DNA of 64,000 nt from Candidatus Hydrogenedens sp. (lineage in GTDB: Bacteria; Hydrogenedentota; Hydrogenedentia; Hydrogenedentales; Hydrogenedentaceae), in the NCBI GenBank assembly GCA_035361075.1, contig DAOSBX010000010.1:28203-92202 (forward strand), read 5' to 3'. How positions within the stretch are numbered: position 1 is the stretch's first letter; each line of letters opens with the position of its first letter. The notes beneath the pieces were generated by a model. That model was not told where the DNA came from. It did not search any database and saw only the letters and a list, made by a program, of their open reading frames with translations. Below are positions 1 through 9,117 of this stretch, in pieces. A program made the translations under genes and the position numbers.

Positions 1-1729
1 ATGGGGTAACCTTAATCGGTCCCAAAGGCTTCAAATCATACGTTAAACGAGCGATGTTCACCGTACGGAATGCCTCATAATCGTATGGTTCACGACGATT
101 ATATGCATTAAACGTATCAAAGGACAGGTATACATTTGAAAATAATGGTTGTTCTAACCAATGAAATGTTACTTCTGGAAGCCGTTCTGTTTCATGAACC
201 CAGCCATGAGTGCCAACACGCGTTGTTGCAGTGGCAATATAATTTGGCTGTCGATAAGTTAGATTGACAAAGGAACGGGGTTCTGTTCGGTCTCTATATG
301 TCTTATAGAAAAAGTCTTTATAAAACTCTTCATCTCCCCAATGTTCTATTTGCCCTAATACAACTAAATCGTCACTTGGCTCGAACCGATGTTTCAAATG
401 AATATAACCACGCTCTTCTGTTGTATATAAACCATGAATTTCGCCTTTTGTTCTGTACATAAAAGAGGTAGGCGTTTCCATAAAATCATAATAGACGTCA
501 CCACCAAAGCCTACTCCTTCTTTCTCTGTCGGCATCATTCGGGGACCTAATTGAATATTTTCATTAAATTTATATAAATAACCCACATTTAAGTAAGAAC
601 CTATTTCCGATTCCCTCCCCGCATCAATATCAAAACCACCAAATAAACCTCCTTCACCTCCCCAAACAGGTAGAAATAATGGTGTAGTAACTTTCCCTAT
701 TTGTAGGCGAAGATACTCAGCTTGCTTTAATCTGCCTCCTTCAACGTCTAATCGTCTCACCTTTACACGATAATGTGGAGGGTCATGGTCACATGTTGTA
801 AGCCAGACATCCTCCGCAGTAAATGTGTTTTCTCCTTTTAATTGTAGTGAACCTGCTTGAAAATAGAAGGGGCCAATAACTCCCTTTGCGTTTTTCATGT
901 CCCCTGTTCGTTTCAAAAAATCATACTCAATCCGCTCAGCGAAAAAATCTCTATAGGGGTCTTTAATGGATAAAAATTCTGCATAAATTTTCCCAGCCGT
1001 CAATCTTTTCTGTGCCAATTCCTCTTCTGTTAAAGCAGGCTTCAAGATGGAAGGACTATACCGAATATCCTCTTTTGAAGGGGTTTGATAAATTACCCTA
1101 TCTGCTTGTAAAACAGCATCTTTTTGAGTAATTCGGACATTGCCCAATGCCTCGACCTTCTCTGCCTCTCCTGCGTATGAGAAATAGTCTGATTCAAAAA
1201 GGAGTTCCCCTAATCGAAGGTGAACATTCCCTTCCATAACTGTTGTGTTCGTATCTATTTCCCTATGCATACGGTCCGCCTTAACATCCTTAAAAGGTTG
1301 CTTCCAATCAGGAGGGACAAAACCTTCCGCTTCTGAACCTAAACTTAATGGTTGTGTAAAAGCATCCCTTAAAGAACGAGGTTTCATATCTAACATAGGG
1401 TTGATAGAAGGTCTACCCGTCATTGGAGCACGAACCCTTTCCATCGGCGGATATCTACGAATGATCGTGCCAACCACAGGTTCTGCTTCTTTTATTTCTG
1501 GTTTTTGCGGGGTAGGATTATTGAAATTTCTCTTCACCTTTTGTTTTTTGGAAGGATTCTGTTTCCCATTGTCAGACTGCTGTTCCAATGTTTGTTGTTT
1601 TTCATCGGTTTTTTGATTTGTCGCTTCAGCCTGTGAATATGACTGAATACATAAAACAAAAATAAATATACTAATAATAAAAACCCCATTAATTTTTTTT
1701 ATAAGAAAATCTTCTTTAAGAAATGTCAC
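1..1729 (-). CDS. lptD: LptD/OstA-like LPS-assembly outer-membrane protein (N-terminal part, runs off the window)
   Basis: The frame stays open from a GTG at 1729 to the window edge (576 codons seen). GTG is chosen because GGAG lies 8 bases upstream and a signal peptide follows at once (hydrophobic run VFIISIFIFVLCIQ, then SYSQAEA). After a charged low-complexity stretch comes an OstA-like region at about residues 130-200 (TTVMEGNVHLRLGELLFESD, then VEALGNVRITQKDAVLQADR), the periplasmic beta-jellyroll type of LptD and LptA. From about residue 330 alternating strands rich in Tyr, Phe and Gly look like the start of the beta-barrel. LptD inserts lipopolysaccharide into the outer leaflet of the outer membrane. 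It is the third gene of an operon, 15 bases behind the small secreted protein. The C-terminus and its cysteines are not visible, so an OstA-family protein with another role remains possible. Confidence 0.75.
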   Translation of the reverse strand, partial: MTFLKEDFLIKKINGVFIISIFIFVLCIQSYSQAEATNQKTDEKQQTLEQQSDNGKQNPSKKQKVKRNFNNPTPQKPEIKEAEPVVGTIIRRYPPMERVRAPMTGRPSINPMLDMKPRSLRDAFTQPLSLGSEAEGFVPPDWKQPFKDVKADRMHREIDTNTTVMEGNVHLRLGELLFESDYFSYAGEAEKVEALGNVRITQKDAVLQADRVIYQTPSKEDIRYSPSILKPALTEEELAQKRLTAGKIYAEFLSIKDPYRDFFAERIEYDFLKRTGDMKNAKGVIGPFYFQAGSLQLKGENTFTAEDVWLTTCDHDPPHYRVKVRRLDVEGGRLKQAEYLRLQIGKVTTPLFLPVWGGEGGLFGGFDIDAGRESEIGSYLNVGYLYKFNENIQLGPRMMPTEKEGVGFGGDVYYDFMETPTSFMYRTKGEIHGLYTTEERGYIHLKHRFEPSDDLVVLGQIEHWGDEEFYKDFFYKTYRDRTEPRSFVNLTYRQPNYIATATTRVGTHGWVHETERLPEVTFHWLEQPLFSNVYLSFDTFNAYNRREPYDYEAFRTVNIARLTYDLKPLGPIKVTP

Positions 1730-1744
1730 ACTAAAATCTCCAGT

Positions 1745-2002
1745 TTATTGCTCAGGGATTAAAACCCAAAAAGCAGGAATTTTCTTTTTTGTTTCACTTT
1801 TCTTTTGTGTATTTCTTTCTTCATGCTTGGTATCTTCGGTATTACCAATGTTCTCTTGTTTTTGCATTTGTTCCTCTTTTGCAGGAGGTGCTTTTTCTAT
1901 CCCCTGATCCTTAGCGTCATCCGCATAAGAAGACATCAAAAGTGAAAAAGATAGGACTATCATGAGTAAAAATACAAATATTATTTTCCATTTATTACTC
2001 AT
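1745..2002 (-). CDS. small secreted or membrane-anchored Lys/Glu-rich protein, unknown function
   Basis: 85 residues. Positions 5-27 are a signal peptide or anchor (IIFVFLLMIVLSFSLLMSSYA followed by DD), so the rest should lie outside the inner membrane. The mature part is highly charged and low in complexity (Lys, Glu, Gln, Thr), and the last eleven residues turn hydrophobic again (IPAFWVLIPEQ). Its start overlaps the end of the PfkB kinase gene by 8 bases and lptD begins 15 bases after its stop, so it is almost certainly translated in the same operon. No family is recognised. A role with LptD in the envelope is a guess from position only. Confidence 0.6.
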   Translation of the reverse strand: MSNKWKIIFVFLLMIVLSFSLLMSSYADDAKDQGIEKAPPAKEEQMQKQENIGNTEDTKHEERNTQKKSETKKKIPAFWVLIPEQ

Positions 2003-2942
2003 TTTTTTTCTCCATACTCTTAATAAATGTTAAAACATGTTCTAAAGACTGGACTCCGTTTGCACCACCCATAACTTGAACTGTTAAAGCTCCCACAGCA
2101 TTAGCTATTTTTGCACATTCCAACAAGGGATAACCTGAAAGATATGCAAACAAAAATCCCCCACACGAGGCATCTCCTGCACCTGTCGTATCCACAACAG
2201 GAACCGGATAGGCTGGTAATTGAATTCGTTCATCTTTACTCTTAACTAAAACACCGTATTCTCCCATCTTAATTACAGCAATCTCGACTCCATAACTCAT
2301 ATAAAAATCCGCTATATCCTCTGGCTCTTGCCTACCAGTATAATGGCGTGCTTCTTCTAAACTGGAGAAGATTATATTTGTGTGCCTTAATGCAGGCTCA
2401 ATGTGAGGTAACCAAATTCCTTTGCCATCATAGCACGTATCAATAGATGTTTTTACCCCTAAAGAACGGGCTTTCTCAAATATCCTGCCAATAGGTTCCC
2501 CATCTAATTTCGGAGTTATAGAACTTCCACCCCAGTGCAACATCCGGGAGGAGGTAATGACATTAAAATCTAAATCCTCGTCGCTAACACTTGCATTAGT
2601 TCCAACATGATGTAAAAATGTCCGTTCCCCTTGAGAATTAATAAGTACAACTGTAGCTGATGAACTATGCTCTCTTGTTCGTTTTACACCATCTACATTT
2701 ACACCCGAAGAAGTCAATGCTTGTAATATAAAATCTCCAAATCGGTCTTCTCCTAATTGACCGATAAACGCAGATTTACCTCCTAACTTACTAAAAACCA
2801 CTGCGGTAACTCCTGCAAGACCTCCCAAATATATTTCTAACTGAGGCACAAGGGAAAGCGTACCCTTATTAGGAAAAGTATCCACAGGTTTCACCATCAC
2901 ATCTGCACAAACAACACCTACAGTTACAAGGTCAAACTTCAT
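1995..2942 (-). CDS. PfkB-family carbohydrate kinase (ribokinase-like)
   Basis: About 315 residues, the usual family length. The N-terminal PfkB signature is present (YLGGLAGVTAVVFSKLGGKS near residue 40) and the C-terminal one is DTTGAGDASCGGFLFA near residue 250, with the catalytic Asp in GAGD and the anion hole beside it. The enzyme should phosphorylate a sugar or nucleoside with ATP in the cytoplasm; the substrate cannot be told from sequence. An in-frame ATG five codons upstream at 2957 is less likely as the start, because AGGAAAA falls 6 bases before the ATG at 2942 and the family core begins directly after it. First gene of the operon with the small secreted protein and lptD; a promoter lies at 3003-3031. 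Confidence 0.85.
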   Translation of the reverse strand: MKFDLVTVGVVCADVMVKPVDTFPNKGTLSLVPQLEIYLGGLAGVTAVVFSKLGGKSAFIGQLGEDRFGDFILQALTSSGVNVDGVKRTREHSSSATVVLINSQGERTFLHHVGTNASVSDEDLDFNVITSSRMLHWGGSSITPKLDGEPIGRIFEKARSLGVKTSIDTCYDGKGIWLPHIEPALRHTNIIFSSLEEARHYTGRQEPEDIADFYMSYGVEIAVIKMGEYGVLVKSKDERIQLPAYPVPVVDTTGAGDASCGGFLFAYLSGYPLLECAKIANAVGALTVQVMGGANGVQSLEHVLTFIKSMEKKNE

Positions 2943-3292
2943 TTGCTTTTTCCTCATAATATATATAAATGTTATGCCTAATAATTGCCCAAATTTAATA
3001 TCAGTATACCAATATTTTTCTTAAATTTCAAAAGGGACATTTTCTTCCTCAAAACTAATTTTTATATGTAGAAAAGCATCATAGACAACTTTATTGTTAT
3101 AGGACATTTTAAATAATAATTGTGATAAATAAAAAAATATAAATTTCGATTGCTATTTATCAATAAAATAAAATATAATAAAATAGTAAAATTAGGGCTG
3201 TAACTGAGTTAAATTTTTTGATAATTTTATTTTTGGCTGAGTGATGTTGAAAGGATAAAAATTTCCCAGTATAAAAGTAGGATTTCTCACTA
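2943..3292. other. divergent intergenic region of 350 bases
   Basis: Very AT-rich. Apart from the minus-strand promoter at 3003-3031 I see no gene, strong hairpin or repeat. A TTGATA at about 3218 and a GGATAAAA at about 3253 could belong to a plus-strand promoter for the kinase at 3293, but the spacing is poor. Confidence 0.5.
3003..3031 (-). promoter_or_regulatory. sigma70-type promoter for the pfkB - small protein - lptD operon
   Basis: Read on the minus strand: TTGAAA, a 17-base spacer, then TATACT, each box one base off consensus. It lies about 60 bases upstream of the ATG at 2942. Found by eye, no transcript evidence. Confidence 0.6.
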
Positions 3293-5203
3293 ATGAATCT
3301 GGAAGAACATTTAAAACTTTTAAATGAAGCTTTACAACTTGCTGAAATTGGAATTATTCGTTATAGGATGGATGGAGAAATAATTTTTGTTAATCAACCT
3401 GTAGTAGAACTATTCGAGCTTGATACCATTTATTCATCTACGGAAGAAATCATTGGAAAAAACATTTTTGATATACAGCGATATATTTTACCTCCAAAAT
3501 TAATACGAAAACGTTTACAAAAAGAAGAGAGTATACGGTCGTTTGAATATCCATTAGAAACACTTCGTGGAAATAAAAAATGGTTTCTTCATTACTCCTA
3601 TTTAGTAAAAGATGAAACACTTCAAGAACCTTTTATTCAAGTTATTTTGCAAGATATTACAGAACTCAAAGAAACTAAAAATAATTTGGAAAGTACAGTA
3701 AACCGCTTCGAAGCCATACTTAATCTGGACAATAAAATTGCAATTCAAAGTTTTGATAAAAATTACAATGTTATCGTATGGAATAAATATTCAGAAATGT
3801 TATATGGCTTACAGAGAGAAGATGTTAAAAAAATTGATGATTTAACGGCGTGTTATACAAATGAGCAAATTACAATACTAAAACAACAATTACAACTTCT
3901 CTTTAATGGTAAAACTGCTGAAAGCCTCTTTTGTTGGGATATACAGACAAAAAGTGGCGAAGAAAAATGGGTTCACCTTACTCTGATTCCAGTTATCCGC
4001 AATAACACAGTTGATGAAGTTATATGTGTACAAATTGATAATACAGAAGAGCAAAAACAAAGAAAAGAACGAGAAAAATTCCTTGCCCAAACAGAGCATG
4101 TTCACAGATTAGAAAGTATTGGTATTTTAGCAGGGGGTATTGCCCATGAATTTAATAATATTTTAATGGGGATTATGGGCCATGCTGAGTTAGCATTAAT
4201 GTATGGTGAGCAATTACCAAAACGTGTCCAAGATAACCTTGAACAGATACGTAGAGCCACTGAACGTGCAGCAAAATTAACTAAACAATTACTTACTTAT
4301 GCTGGTAAAGAAAAAGAGATTATTCAAATCTTTGACTTCAACGACATTGCAAATAATGCAATTGAACTGTTCTGTAAATCTGTACCTAAAAATGTAAGGA
4401 TATTACAACAAATACGTCCAAATCTTCCCTTGATTGAAGGTGATACTGCCCAGATTCAGCAAGCAATAACACATATTCTGGTAAATGCATTAGAAGCATT
4501 AAAACCTGATGGTGGCGAAATTATTATTGAGACGGGTAAAAAATATTTAAATGAAACAGATTTAAGACAATTCAAGTGCTCTGATAGAGCCAATCCAGGT
4601 GAATATGCATTTATTTCCATAACGGACAATGGAATTGGAATAAAAAGGGAAGATATAGAGAGAATATTTGAACCGTTTTTTTCAACAAAATTTTTAGGAC
4701 GAGGCTTAGGCTTAGCATCAGTATCTGGAGTTATAAGAACACATAAAGGGGCAATAGACATTAAAAGTACCGAAGGGGGAGGCTCTATATTCACTCTATA
4801 TTTTCCTGCTTATACAACGCAAAATATCAAAACTGTAACTGTAAAACCGACTATTTTAGTCGTTGACGATGAAGAGGAATTGCAAAAATTTTTCAAAATC
4901 ATACTACAGAAGGAAAATTATAACGTGATCTGTGCCTTAAATGGCTATGAAGCCATAGACAAAGTAAATGCTTTTCATGAACAAATTAAATGTATTATTT
5001 TAGATATAAAAATGCCAGGAATTGATGGTTTTGAAACACTACGACAGATTCGACAAATTCTTCCTAATGTTCCTGTATTAGTATCTACAGGTTACTCTGA
5101 TTATAATATTGACCATTTAGATGCAGACCTAAAAATCAATGATTTTCTAATGAAGCCTTTTAGAGCAAAAGACATCATAGAAAAAATTAAGAAAATAATC
5201 TGA
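3293..5203 (+). CDS. soluble hybrid histidine kinase: PAS-PAS-HisKA-HATPase-REC
   Basis: 636 residues without a membrane segment. Two PAS domains (about 5-125 and 135-255) precede the dimerisation/phosphoacceptor helix with His285 in GGIAHEFNNIL. The ATPase domain shows the N box (Asn398 in LVNALEAL), the DNGIGI box (445-450), an FEPFFSTKF F box and GRGLGLASV. A C-terminal receiver domain (about 518-636) is complete: acidic pair Asp525-Asp526, phosphoacceptor Asp571 in LDIKMPG, Lys621. It should sense a cytoplasmic signal through PAS and pass phosphate from His285 to Asp571, then to an unseen phosphotransfer protein. Monocistronic: it diverges from the pfkB operon and converges on panE. AGGA sits 10 bases before the ATG. 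Four relatives with the same design lie in this window. Confidence 0.9.
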   Translation: MNLEEHLKLLNEALQLAEIGIIRYRMDGEIIFVNQPVVELFELDTIYSSTEEIIGKNIFDIQRYILPPKLIRKRLQKEESIRSFEYPLETLRGNKKWFLHYSYLVKDETLQEPFIQVILQDITELKETKNNLESTVNRFEAILNLDNKIAIQSFDKNYNVIVWNKYSEMLYGLQREDVKKIDDLTACYTNEQITILKQQLQLLFNGKTAESLFCWDIQTKSGEEKWVHLTLIPVIRNNTVDEVICVQIDNTEEQKQRKEREKFLAQTEHVHRLESIGILAGGIAHEFNNILMGIMGHAELALMYGEQLPKRVQDNLEQIRRATERAAKLTKQLLTYAGKEKEIIQIFDFNDIANNAIELFCKSVPKNVRILQQIRPNLPLIEGDTAQIQQAITHILVNALEALKPDGGEIIIETGKKYLNETDLRQFKCSDRANPGEYAFISITDNGIGIKREDIERIFEPFFSTKFLGRGLGLASVSGVIRTHKGAIDIKSTEGGGSIFTLYFPAYTTQNIKTVTVKPTILVVDDEEELQKFFKIILQKENYNVICALNGYEAIDKVNAFHEQIKCIILDIKMPGIDGFETLRQIRQILPNVPVLVSTGYSDYNIDHLDADLKINDFLMKPFRAKDIIEKIKKII

Positions 5204-5276
5204 CCAAATATCAAGTAAAAGCTATTTAATATCCCTGATAATTCTATTTTATTTAATAATCTTGTTCTACTACTTT

Positions 5277-6227
5277 TTATGATTGAGTTGAGAAAACTTT
5301 TTCCTTAGATTTAATTATCCGTGTTAAAAATGTATTCGTAGGGCAGGTAATTCCAACTATTTCCCCTAATTTACATATAGCTCCATTTAAGGCGTCGATT
5401 TCGGTCTTTCGTCCTTGCCTTAGATCTTCACGCATACTTGCATAATGTTCTGCTGTTGGTGGAATAAGTTTATAAAATAAATGTTGCACGTACGCCTCCC
5501 ATGTTGGAATTATCATAGGTATTTTTTTAGCACTTGCAACCGCATATATTTCATAAATGACCTCTTTCATCATTGTTTGCGTTTCTTCCGCGTCAAGAAG
5601 TTTTCCATACGGGACATCTAAGATAGCAGAGAGAGGATTTAGAGCAGAATTATAAGCAACCTTACCCCATATTAACCCTTCGATATTATCTGAATAGATT
5701 GTAGGTATTCCCGATTTATCCATTTGCTCCGCTATATTTTTAACCACTGCCTCCTCTGGACCTCCCTTAAACCTACCTAATGCTGTTGGTTCTGCAATAA
5801 CAGTAACATGAACAAATCCTGGTTTTAATATTCGACTACCGAAAATAACCCTTGCTGGTATCGTTCTTTCCATACCTACATATTGGGCTATTGTTTCTAC
5901 ATTACCAAGTCCGTTTTGATACGAACAGACAAATGTCTCAGATCCCAAGATTGGCAGTATACTCTTTACCGCTTCCTCAGTATCATAAGACTTAACAGCA
6001 ATAATAATTAGGTCAAACAATCCTTTCCATTCCGCCAAAACGGTAGTACTGGTTGCTAAACCTAAAATATGATGGTTTCCCCAGATTCCAGAAATATACA
6101 AGCCCTCCCTTTGAATAGGCTCCATCAATTCTTGTCTTCCTAACAACGTTACATTATGTCCACTTTTCTTTAAGAATCCACCAACAACACATCCTAATGC
6201 ACCTGCACCAACGATTAATACATGCAT
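5277..6227 (-). CDS. panE: 2-dehydropantoate 2-reductase family protein (ketopantoate reductase)
   Basis: 316 residues, close to the family norm. The N-terminal Rossmann motif is VGAGALGCVVGGFLKKSGHN with GxGxxG at 7-12, fitting NADPH. Lys189 in WGKVAYNSALNPLSA is at the position of the catalytic lysine of ketopantoate reductases, and the C-terminal helical domain keeps the EIDALNG segment. The family reduces 2-dehydropantoate to pantoate for coenzyme A synthesis, but many paralogues act on other 2-oxoacids, so the substrate is inferred. AAGGAG lies 8 bases before the ATG. The upstream hybrid kinase gene ends 28 bases away on the same strand, so the two are probably co-transcribed. No other pantothenate gene is nearby. 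Confidence 0.8.
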   Translation of the reverse strand: MHVLIVGAGALGCVVGGFLKKSGHNVTLLGRQELMEPIQREGLYISGIWGNHHILGLATSTTVLAEWKGLFDLIIIAVKSYDTEEAVKSILPILGSETFVCSYQNGLGNVETIAQYVGMERTIPARVIFGSRILKPGFVHVTVIAEPTALGRFKGGPEEAVVKNIAEQMDKSGIPTIYSDNIEGLIWGKVAYNSALNPLSAILDVPYGKLLDAEETQTMMKEVIYEIYAVASAKKIPMIIPTWEAYVQHLFYKLIPPTAEHYASMREDLRQGRKTEIDALNGAICKLGEIVGITCPTNTFLTRIIKSKEKVFSTQS

Positions 6228-6255
6228 CCATTTTACTCCTTCTCACAATCCAATA

Positions 6256-8976
6256 TTAATTATGACCTTTCCAAATTTTATCAATAGTGTTTATTATCTC
6301 ATTTATGGTGCAAGGTTTGCGAAGACAAGCAACAATTATATCCTTATACTCTTTTGGTATTCCTTCCTCTGGAGAGTCACTGCACACAATTACAGGGATT
6401 TTCTTCATTTTTTTTCGTATATATTCCAATAATTTTTTCTCGCCCGTCTCTGTAATGCCGAGGTCAAGTATTACCAGTTTTATATCATTATCTGGAGATG
6501 AGAGAACATCCAAAGACTTATCTATATTATCTACACATAAAACGTCAAATCCTTTCATTTTCATGATTTTTTCAAATACATTTTGTAATATTGAATCACT
6601 CTCAACCAATAGTATTACATCTTTTGCTTTCTCTTTTTCCGCTAAAGTATTTACTAACGCCTCTTTTAGCAAAGCATGTGGAAATATTACTATAATCTTC
6701 GTCCCTACACCCAATTTACTTTCTACTTTCATCCCCCCTTGATGTCCCTGAACTATACCTAATACTGTAGATAAACCTAAACCCCTCCCTAAAAATTTGG
6801 TGGTAAAGAAGGGGTCGAAAATCTTATCCATATTTTGTGGGTCAATTCCTTCTCCATCATCTTGAATGGTTAACTCAACGTAATCGCCATCTGTCAAACC
6901 TAACCCTTCCATCACAAAAAGGGATAACATTGTTTTATCATAATGAGCAATGCGTGTCTGAAGCATAATTGTCCCCCTTTTATTATCAATTGCCTCAGCT
7001 GAATTTGTAACAAGGCTCAAAATGACTTGCCTAATTAAAACCCTATCACATTGAATTGTGGTATCTTCTTTACAAAGGTTAATGTCTAAATTAATTTTCT
7101 TTGTTATTGCAGTCTCTAAAACTGGTTTTATATTTTTGATAATATCGTTCAGTTGCTCAGGCTCTTTTTGGATAGCGAAACTTTTTCCAGAATAAATCAT
7201 CATTTGCTTACATAATTCTGAGGCACGAGTGATAGCATCTTGAATGTTTTTATGATGCACCATTACTTCGTAAGGAATCCTGTCAGAGGGATATTCTGCT
7301 TCCTCTAAATCTAAATGACCCTGCATTACCATAAGAAGGTTATTAAAATCATGGGCAATACCACCCACTAAAATGCCAAGACTTTCCCATTCCTGAATTT
7401 GCCACAGTTGTTCTGTTTGCCTCTTTCTTCCCGTTATATCTCTGACAATCCCTGAAAAACCAATAACCCGACCTGATTGATTTAATATTGGCAGTAAAGA
7501 AGCTTCTACAATCTTTTCTACTTCTCCATTTTTTGTGGTTAAGCTCCATTCATATAGATTTGTTGTTTTTTTAGACTGTTTTACCTCCTCTAATAAATTA
7601 GAAACCTTCGATTGTTCATTAACTTCTATGAAATCAATCAAATTTTTATTAATTAAAAATTTAGGGTCATCAAAGCCAAATATTTCACTCAGGGCTGGGT
7701 TTGCAAATCGAATATTTCCGTTTAAATCGATTTCGAAATAGCCTTCAATTAACGACTCAATAATATTACGGTATCTTGCCTCACTCTTTTTCAAAGTTTC
7801 CTGAGCAATAACTTCGGATGTTACATCACGAATGATACTATCATACCCAACCAACTTTCCCTCTTCATTAAAAATAAGCAAACACATATTCCGTATCCAA
7901 CGTATTTGCCCATCTTTTCGTATTATTCGATGAGTAATAGGTCCTTTGTTTTCACCTCTCATCAAACTTTCTGCAAAGTCCAAAACCAACGGCTTATCTT
8001 CATCATAAACCATTTCATACCAGAGATATGGATTTGCCTTAAAATCTTCAATCGTATATCCTGTTACCGCTTCACATCCTGGCATGTGGATTGTTTCAAC
8101 TACCACTCCGTTTTCTATCTTTACATGATAAAAATAATCAGTTATTGAATTAACAATCCGACGATATCTCTCTTCACTTTCACGTAGCTTTCTTTCCGTT
8201 TCTATTCGCTCTTGCATATTTTCACCTATAGAAACAATCCACAAACGACTTGTCACCCGAAAAAGAATTGGGATGTCCAACCACCGAATATAAATTTCTT
8301 CCCCTTTTTTATTAAATAACGGATGACCACCTAAATACGGTTTTGGGTTATTTCTCATTTCTTGAATATATTTGCGAAGTGGTTCTTTCCAAGCTTCTGG
8401 AATTGATATATCTAAAAAGTTCCTACCAAGAATCTCTGCCGATGAATAACCCATTACCTTCTCAGATTCATGATTAAACCCCAAAATTTTTGTTGAAAAA
8501 TCTTCATATACCTCCCATAACACATACATCAACGGGATTTCTTCAAATATAGTATTTAATATTTCCCTAATGAAATTTATTCCTTCTCCCTGCTTCTTCT
8601 CAAAAATAGATGTAATATCAACCCATGTCCAACCTGTTATAACCCCATCCTTTTCCTCCTTTAATATCCATCCCTCTAACTTTGCCCACTTGGTTTTACC
8701 ACCTTTTGTATAATATGCAAAATCATCAACCTCGATATGTCCTGTTTTTCTGACGTGCTCTAATATATCTGAAAATGGACGAAATGGTTTAATTAAACTA
8801 TCAATTTTAACGCCCTGAAGTTTCTCGTCTGATAAGCAATCCCAAAACGACCGTATCCTCTCATTAAATTCAACTATTCCACCAGCCTCATTTAATATAA
8901 CAATCCCAATTGGTAAATTTGATGAGACCAAGTTTAACCAATTTTTTATTTGTGCTTTACCTAATTGGGGATTCAT
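6256..8976 (-). CDS. soluble hybrid histidine kinase with four PAS domains and an altered receiver
   Basis: 906 residues, no membrane segment. Four PAS units at about 10-125, 140-260, 265-390 and 395-515; the last three end in the usual GENMQ, DVTSE or DITGRK linkers. His542 lies in GGIAHDFNNLL, the N-box Asn is 658, DDGEGI and GRGLGLSTV follow. The C-terminal receiver-like domain (about 787-906) keeps Asp838 (VILDLG) and Lys887 (LRKPC), but the normal acidic pair is LLVESDS (Glu792, Asp794) and the usual MPxMDG loop is GITETGEKK. Phosphorylation of this receiver may be slow or altered. It is followed after 28 bases by panE and preceded by another hybrid kinase on the same strand. No clear ribosome binding site is seen before the ATG. 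Confidence 0.88.
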   Translation of the reverse strand: MNPQLGKAQIKNWLNLVSSNLPIGIVILNEAGGIVEFNERIRSFWDCLSDEKLQGVKIDSLIKPFRPFSDILEHVRKTGHIEVDDFAYYTKGGKTKWAKLEGWILKEEKDGVITGWTWVDITSIFEKKQGEGINFIREILNTIFEEIPLMYVLWEVYEDFSTKILGFNHESEKVMGYSSAEILGRNFLDISIPEAWKEPLRKYIQEMRNNPKPYLGGHPLFNKKGEEIYIRWLDIPILFRVTSRLWIVSIGENMQERIETERKLRESEERYRRIVNSITDYFYHVKIENGVVVETIHMPGCEAVTGYTIEDFKANPYLWYEMVYDEDKPLVLDFAESLMRGENKGPITHRIIRKDGQIRWIRNMCLLIFNEEGKLVGYDSIIRDVTSEVIAQETLKKSEARYRNIIESLIEGYFEIDLNGNIRFANPALSEIFGFDDPKFLINKNLIDFIEVNEQSKVSNLLEEVKQSKKTTNLYEWSLTTKNGEVEKIVEASLLPILNQSGRVIGFSGIVRDITGRKRQTEQLWQIQEWESLGILVGGIAHDFNNLLMVMQGHLDLEEAEYPSDRIPYEVMVHHKNIQDAITRASELCKQMMIYSGKSFAIQKEPEQLNDIIKNIKPVLETAITKKINLDINLCKEDTTIQCDRVLIRQVILSLVTNSAEAIDNKRGTIMLQTRIAHYDKTMLSLFVMEGLGLTDGDYVELTIQDDGEGIDPQNMDKIFDPFFTTKFLGRGLGLSTVLGIVQGHQGGMKVESKLGVGTKIIVIFPHALLKEALVNTLAEKEKAKDVILLVESDSILQNVFEKIMKMKGFDVLCVDNIDKSLDVLSSPDNDIKLVILDLGITETGEKKLLEYIRKKMKKIPVIVCSDSPEEGIPKEYKDIIVACLRKPCTINEIINTIDKIWKGHN

Positions 8977-9117
8977 AGAGAAAACACTTTATTTATGAGT
9001 ATTTCTTTTGGACATTTTCCGAATATCCGTTATTATAATAATTAATATCATGTATTAATATTATAATACTAAAACTAATATTATATAATTGTCAAATTTA
9101 TTAACTTGGTATTTATA

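Noticed and set aside
1245..1616. Plus-strand ORF of 123 codons
   Set aside because: It lies antisense to the continuous LptD-like frame, which has a signal peptide and family motifs; the plus-strand product is unlike any protein and low in plausible start signals.
8977..9117. AT-rich near-palindromes between two hybrid kinase genes
   Set aside because: Composition alone (almost only A and T) explains them; no exact long arms.
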